Of a stretch of DNA of 11,624 nucleotides, positions 6,004 through 11,624 are shown piece after piece. The stretch is from CAWUJT01 sp963922715 (lineage in GTDB: Bacteria; Pseudomonadota; Alphaproteobacteria; Rhodobacterales; Rhodobacteraceae), in NCBI GenBank assembly GCA_963922715.1, contig CAWUJT010000078.1:1-11624 (forward strand), given 5' to 3'. The translations under genes were made by a program, and so were the position numbers. Numbering within the stretch: position 1 is the first letter of the stretch; the number at the start of each line of letters is the position of its first letter. The notes beneath the pieces were generated by a model. It did no database searches. It worked only from the letters and a program-made list of their open reading frames with translations, and was not told where the DNA came from.

Positions 6004-6819
6004 ATGTCACTTGGTTTTATGGCGTCTTATGATCCTCAAGAGTTGCGCAAAACGGCCCATGCGCTGGCCGATGCGGCTGATCGCATCACGCTCAGCGCCT
6101 TTCGTCAGCCCAGCTTGACCGTAGAAAACAAGGACGATCTGGGGTTCGATCCCGTGACCCGTGCCGACCGCGCGGCAGAGGCGGCAATGCGGGATCTCTT
6201 AGCGCAAATACGTCCCGATGATGGGATCATTGGGGAGGAATACGGGGTTCAGCCTGGCACAAGCGGTTTGACCTGGGTGTTGGATCCGATTGATGGCACG
6301 CGGGCCTACATCGCGGGCGCGCCCACCTGGGGCACGTTGATTGCCGTCCAAGATCAAACGGGGCCTCTGTTTGGGCTCATCGCGCAACCCTATATCGGAG
6401 AGCGCTTTGAGGGCGGCTTTGGTATCGCGGACCTGCGCCGTGGTGAGACCCGCACACCGCTTCGTAGTCGGCCCGTTGCATGCTTGGCCGAGGCCACGAT
6501 CCTCACGACCTTTCCCGAGGTCGGCACCCAAGCCGATGGGGCGGCATTTCACCGGCTGGCACAACATTGCCGCCTGACACGCTATGGCCTTGACTGTTAC
6601 GGCTATGGCCTTTTGGCCCTAGGTCAGGTGGATTTGGTGGTCGAGGCGGGGTTAAACGCCTATGACATTGCCGCCCCAATCGCTGTGATTGAGGCCGCTG
6701 GCGGGATTGTGACGTCCTGGGAAGGGGAAACAGCCCATCACGGGGGCCGCGTGCTGGCCGCTGGCAGCGCCGATCTTCATGCCCAAGCGCTACAGATATT
6801 GACCGAACCAGGCTCTTAG
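6004..6819 (+). CDS. hisN: Inositol monophosphatase family protein, probable histidinol-phosphate phosphatase (HisN type)
   Basis: A 271-residue Mg2+-dependent phosphatase of the inositol monophosphatase superfamily. The metal-binding motifs are VTRADRAAE (51-59), GEEYG (77-81) and WVLDPIDGTRAYIAGAPTWG (91-110). The C-terminal motif is YDIAAPIAVIEAAGG (220-234), with D221 as third metal ligand. The DGTRAYIAGAPTWG wording resembles HisN proteins, which dephosphorylate histidinol phosphate in histidine synthesis in alphaproteobacteria and actinobacteria. Inositol-1-phosphate or another sugar phosphate is the alternative. No his gene is nearby. The start is uncertain: neither the ATG at 6004 nor that at 6019 has a clear ribosome site. 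Its TAG overlaps the stop of the convergent SMR gene. Confidence 0.9.
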   Translation: MSLGFMASYDPQELRKTAHALADAADRITLSAFRQPSLTVENKDDLGFDPVTRADRAAEAAMRDLLAQIRPDDGIIGEEYGVQPGTSGLTWVLDPIDGTRAYIAGAPTWGTLIAVQDQTGPLFGLIAQPYIGERFEGGFGIADLRRGETRTPLRSRPVACLAEATILTTFPEVGTQADGAAFHRLAQHCRLTRYGLDCYGYGLLALGQVDLVVEAGLNAYDIAAPIAVIEAAGGIVTSWEGETAHHGGRVLAAGSADLHAQALQILTEPGS

Positions 6820-7151
6820 CCATGGGTGGATTTTGAAAACACCTGCATCACAATGATGCCCGCAATAATCAAAGCGATCCCCGTAAGTGCAGCAGCATCC
6901 AAGCGTTCACGGTAAAGAACATATCCAAGGGCGGTGATCAACACGATCCCCAGGCCTGACCAGATGGCATAAGCGATCCCCACCGGGATGGTTTTTAGCG
7001 CCAGACCGAGAAAGTAAAACGAGGCACCATAGCCCAAAACCACAAGGACCACGGGGCCGAGGCGGCTAAAGCCAGCTGTGCCCTTGAGGGCCATGGTCCC
7101 AATCGTCTCTGTCAAAATGGCGAGGAGTAACAGAAGATGTGCTTTTGACAT
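6816..7151 (-). CDS. Small multidrug resistance (SMR) family transporter, EmrE/Qac type
   Basis: A 111-residue protein with four membrane helices, the size of EmrE. It aligns with EmrE at an offset of one residue: AILTETIGTMALKGTAGFSR (11-30) contains E15, matching the essential proton/substrate carboxylate E14. Y41, Y61 and W64 (in AYAIWSGLGIV) match EmrE Y40, Y60 and W63. It should therefore act as a dimer exchanging protons for lipophilic cations, rather than as a guanidinium exporter of the SugE/Gdx type. This is inference from residues. It starts three bases after the yitT-like stop, so it is translationally linked to it. Its stop overlaps the convergent hisN stop (TTAG, 6816-6819). Confidence 0.93.
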   Translation of the reverse strand: MSKAHLLLLLAILTETIGTMALKGTAGFSRLGPVVLVVLGYGASFYFLGLALKTIPVGIAYAIWSGLGIVLITALGYVLYRERLDAAALTGIALIIAGIIVMQVFSKSTHG

Positions 7152-7154
7152 GAT

Positions 7155-7769
7155 TTACCGTCCCGTATAGCGATCTTTGCGATGATTGAGACCCACAACC
7201 AGGTTGATGACAAACGCCCCCAATGCAGAATAGGCCACAAGCCACGGATCCGCCAACAGCCAGAACGCCAAGGCAAAGAGCCCAAAGTCAAAGCCCAGCT
7301 GCACCCAGCCTGCGCGAAAGCCTGTTTGCTCTTGGATATAAAGCCCCAAAATCCCAATCCCGCCAAGCGAGCCCCCATGCCGGAAAATTGCCAATAGCCC
7401 CAGGCCTGCCGCAGCCCCGGCAAAAAACGCCCCAACCGCCGGGGTGAGGGCTGCAAAGCTAAGATGGGTGGGTAAGACCTCTGTCAGAACAGAAACCAAT
7501 GCCACAGCGATAAAGGTTTTCACGGTGAACCGCAGGCCCATCCGCCACCAGGCCAGCACATAAAATGGCAAGTTGATGACAAAAAACCACAGTCCAAAGC
7601 TTTGCTCGCCAACGTAACTTAACAACACCGCCAGCCCTGCCGTCTGACCCGTGATCAATCCAAGATGCTGCAAAAGTTGAACCGACAGCGCAACCATGCT
7701 GGTGCCGATCACAAAGGCGAGAATGTCCTCTCCCAAACTGTGAGGAGAGGTTTTGTGCGGCTCTTGCAT
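7155..7769 (-). CDS. YitT family (DUF161) membrane protein
   Basis: A 204-residue integral membrane protein with five or six hydrophobic helices. Family signatures are GLITGQTAGLAVLLSYV (37-53) and HGGSLGGIGILGLYIQ (130-145). Long YitT proteins end in a DUF2179 cytoplasmic domain. This one stops after the last helix with a short basic tail (NHRKDRYTGR), so it is the short form. The biochemical role of the family is not established. The start at 7769 has GCAGGA upstream. It lies 15 bases after usg and 3 bases before the SMR gene, in a likely three-gene operon. Pairing with a cation exporter hints at a transport function, which is a weak inference. Confidence 0.88.
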   Translation of the reverse strand: MQEPHKTSPHSLGEDILAFVIGTSMVALSVQLLQHLGLITGQTAGLAVLLSYVGEQSFGLWFFVINLPFYVLAWWRMGLRFTVKTFIAVALVSVLTEVLPTHLSFAALTPAVGAFFAGAAAGLGLLAIFRHGGSLGGIGILGLYIQEQTGFRAGWVQLGFDFGLFALAFWLLADPWLVAYSALGAFVINLVVGLNHRKDRYTGR

Positions 7770-7784
7770 GATATCGGTCCTGCT

Positions 7785-8045
7785 TTAGTGGAGGCGGAAC
7801 TCCCCAACCACATTGTGCCAATCCCCGCAAGACAGCATTTTCCGATGTGTAAATTCAACCGAATGCAACGGACCGTCAATCTCGGACTGCCAGAATTCGA
7901 TAAACTTAAACAGCCGGGGATAATCCGGCGCAAGATCATAATCTTGCCAGACAAATGTATTGAGAACATGGGTATAATCCGGCATTCGGTAGAACATCTG
8001 TGCCGTTGTTAATCCATAGCCTTTCAGCATCAGTTCTGTTTCCAT
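7785..8045 (-). CDS. usg: Usg family protein
   Basis: An 86-residue soluble protein, METELMLKGYGLTTAQMFYR then MPDYTHVLNTFVWQDYDLAP, matching the Usg family. This small conserved alphaproteobacterial family has no known function and was named from a gene near a tryptophan operon. It is rich in aromatic residues and has no membrane segment or metal motif. The ATG at 8045 is chosen because GAGG lies six bases upstream; an ATG at 8060 would add five residues without such a site. It is the first gene of the minus-strand run usg - yitT-like - SMR and is divergent from gyrA across 190 bases. Confidence 0.9.
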   Translation of the reverse strand: METELMLKGYGLTTAQMFYRMPDYTHVLNTFVWQDYDLAPDYPRLFKFIEFWQSEIDGPLHSVEFTHRKMLSCGDWHNVVGEFRLH

Positions 8046-8161
8046 TCTGCACCTCTTCATATGTTGATAACATCAGGCTGGCATAAAACCGTTATCTGTC
8101 AATAAATACAGACTATTAGCACTCTTATTGATCGGCTGCGTTTTGCGGTGTTGGACAATGC

Positions 8162-8191
8162 TTGCCCCCTGTGCGCTTGGGCTGTTATACT
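8162..8191 (+). promoter_or_regulatory. Candidate gyrA promoter (-35/-10)
   Basis: TTGCCC (8162-8167) and TATACT (8186-8191) are separated by 18 bases. They match the sigma-70 consensus in 4 and 5 of 6 positions. Transcription would start near 8198, giving a leader of about 40 bases before the gyrA ATG. This is the best promoter-like pair in the gap. The -10 box lies inside an inverted repeat (8176-8200). Confidence 0.55.
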
Positions 8192-8200
8192 CTGCCCAAG
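8176..8200. repeat. Perfect 7-bp inverted repeat flanking the gyrA -10 box
   Basis: CTTGGGC (8176-8182) and GCCCAAG (8194-8200) are exact reverse complements separated by 11 bases that contain the TATACT -10 box. Because the expected transcription start lies within or beside the right arm, the repeat would not fold in the RNA. It more likely acts at DNA level, as an operator or a supercoiling-sensitive structure. Confidence 0.6.
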
Positions 8201-8235
8201 AACAATTCGCGGTCCAAGCAACCGCAGGAGGCAGT

Positions 8236-10941
<2,706 letters not shown>

Positions 10942-10959
10942 AATTGCGTAATTTCGGGT

Positions 10960-10988
10960 TTAACTCACTGCAATATTTAAAATATAAC
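10960..10988 (+). promoter_or_regulatory. Candidate promoter for the glycosyltransferase gene
   Basis: TTAACT (10960-10965) and TATAAC (10983-10988) are spaced by 17 bases and match consensus in 4 and 5 of 6 positions. They lie in the AT-rich gap between gyrA and the next gene. A weak AT-rich hairpin (GAAATT-GCGT-AATTTC, 10940-10955) overlaps the gyrA stop but has no T-run, so gyrA read-through into this gene is also possible. Confidence 0.4.
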
Positions 10989-11016
10989 CACCTTTAAGCA
11001 AGGAGAATAGCTTGAT

Positions 11017-11624
11017 ATGGACATACATATAAATCTTCCCACGCAAACAGATGAAGATAAAGCGCTTGGGTTTTCGCCTGAAATTATAACCCGTAAGAAT
11101 GTTATTGTTATTCCAAAACAGTATGAGACACGTCAACCTCATCGCGTGTATGATCCAAACAGCAATGAATTGCTTTATGAAGGCAATGCTTTGTGCAAGA
11201 ATCATATTGATCGAGATAAGATTGACTATAACGAACAAGACGTAGTTCATTTACCGGGCAGATACGTCTTCGGTGGATTTTTCAGACCACATTTTGGACA
11301 TTTTCTTGTCGAGTGTTTGTCGCACTTATGGGCGATTGATTCTGTCAAAGGGTCTTTCAATGGTGTTCTTTATGTACCTTTCCGTGGCACCCCTTTTCCG
11401 AAGCCGCAAGATCAAGAGGTGTTTCAAAATATTTGCAAATCTAGGTTCGAAGCTTTGGGAATAGACGTTCCTGTGCACATCACCAATGGTCCTGTGCAAG
11501 TTGATGAGATCATTATGGGAACGTCTGGTTTTTGCATTACGCCCAAGATTTCGAGTGCCTCTTATTTCAGAAAGTTTATTCGAACGCGAAACGCTGTACC
11601 CCTTGAAGAGGATAAACCCGAAAA
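11017..11624 (+). CDS. Probable glycosyltransferase family 61 (DUF563-like) protein, partial at 3' end
   Basis: An open frame runs from the ATG at 11017 to the window edge, giving 202 codons without a stop; the gene continues beyond. AAGGAG (11000-11005) lies 11 bases upstream. The landmark is GGFFRPHFGHFLVECLSHLW (86-105). The H-F-x-H-F-L-V/I-E-x-L-x-x-L-W pattern is typical of GT61/DUF563 proteins, which include xylosyl- and GlcNAc-transferases and many uncharacterised bacterial polysaccharide enzymes. It has no signal peptide or membrane helix in the visible part. The donor and acceptor sugars are unknown; synthesis of a capsule, exopolysaccharide or lipopolysaccharide is a reasonable inference. 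GC content is 35-40% in the lines counted, against about 60% in gyrA, which suggests horizontal acquisition or the edge of an accessory region. Confidence 0.75.
   Translation, partial: MDIHINLPTQTDEDKALGFSPEIITRKNVIVIPKQYETRQPHRVYDPNSNELLYEGNALCKNHIDRDKIDYNEQDVVHLPGRYVFGGFFRPHFGHFLVECLSHLWAIDSVKGSFNGVLYVPFRGTPFPKPQDQEVFQNICKSRFEALGIDVPVHITNGPVQVDEIIMGTSGFCITPKISSASYFRKFIRTRNAVPLEEDKPE

Noticed and set aside
8066..8096. GATAAC...GTTATC inverted repeat between usg and gyrA
   Set aside because: The arms are only 6 bp with a 19-base spacer and no fit to a promoter on either strand; this is likely by chance in AT-rich DNA.
8128..8235. In-frame extension of gyrA to an upstream ATG
   Set aside because: The added 36 residues are unlike GyrA, contain the candidate promoter, and GGAGG precedes the ATG at 8236.

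Overview
The window looks like a piece of an alphaproteobacterial chromosome, most likely Rhodobacteraceae (Roseobacter-type). The grounds are a pdhA/pdhB pair whose second gene starts with a lipoyl domain, an FtsB/DivIC-type septum protein just upstream, a Usg-family gene, a DUF1127 gene, a cysteine-free L33 protein, and GyrA with an alphaproteobacterial-style QKRGGKG box. No database search was possible, so this placement rests on recognising families. Most of the window is ordinary housekeeping sequence of moderately high GC. The GC content falls clearly after gyrA, from about 60% in a counted gyrA line to 35-40% in lines of the last gene.

Layout. (1) 1-2479, minus strand: ftsB-like gene, then a nitroreductase-family flavoprotein resembling iodotyrosine deiodinase, then pdhA, then the start of pdhB, which runs off the left edge. 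(2) 2480-3667: rpmG (plus strand) and a Bax-inhibitor-1/YccA membrane protein (minus strand) converge on one bidirectional terminator. (3) 3668-5931: a DUF1127 gene and a LysR-type regulator are divergently transcribed. The regulator's 3' end overlaps that of a zinc-free quinone oxidoreductase-like gene (minus strand). (4) 5932-8045: an inositol-monophosphatase/HisN-type phosphatase (plus strand) converges, with overlapping stop codons, on a tight minus-strand cluster usg - yitT-like - SMR transporter. (5) 8046-10941: gyrA with a recognisable promoter whose -10 box lies inside a perfect inverted repeat. (6) 10942-11624: an AT-rich gene for a family-61-type glycosyltransferase, cut by the right edge and probably the first gene of a surface-polysaccharide or accessory region.

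The genes do not form one pathway. The pdh cluster links glycolysis to the TCA cycle, rpmG and gyrA are core information-processing genes, and the rest are membrane, redox and regulatory functions. I found no CRISPR array, transposase, tRNA, rRNA, phage gene or recognisable defence system. The observations most worth a second look are the deiodinase-like enzyme placed between ftsB and pdhA with its substrate-binding residues intact, the dyad around the gyrA -10 box, and the composition break leading into the truncated glycosyltransferase gene. No intergenic stretch exceeds about 200 bases.
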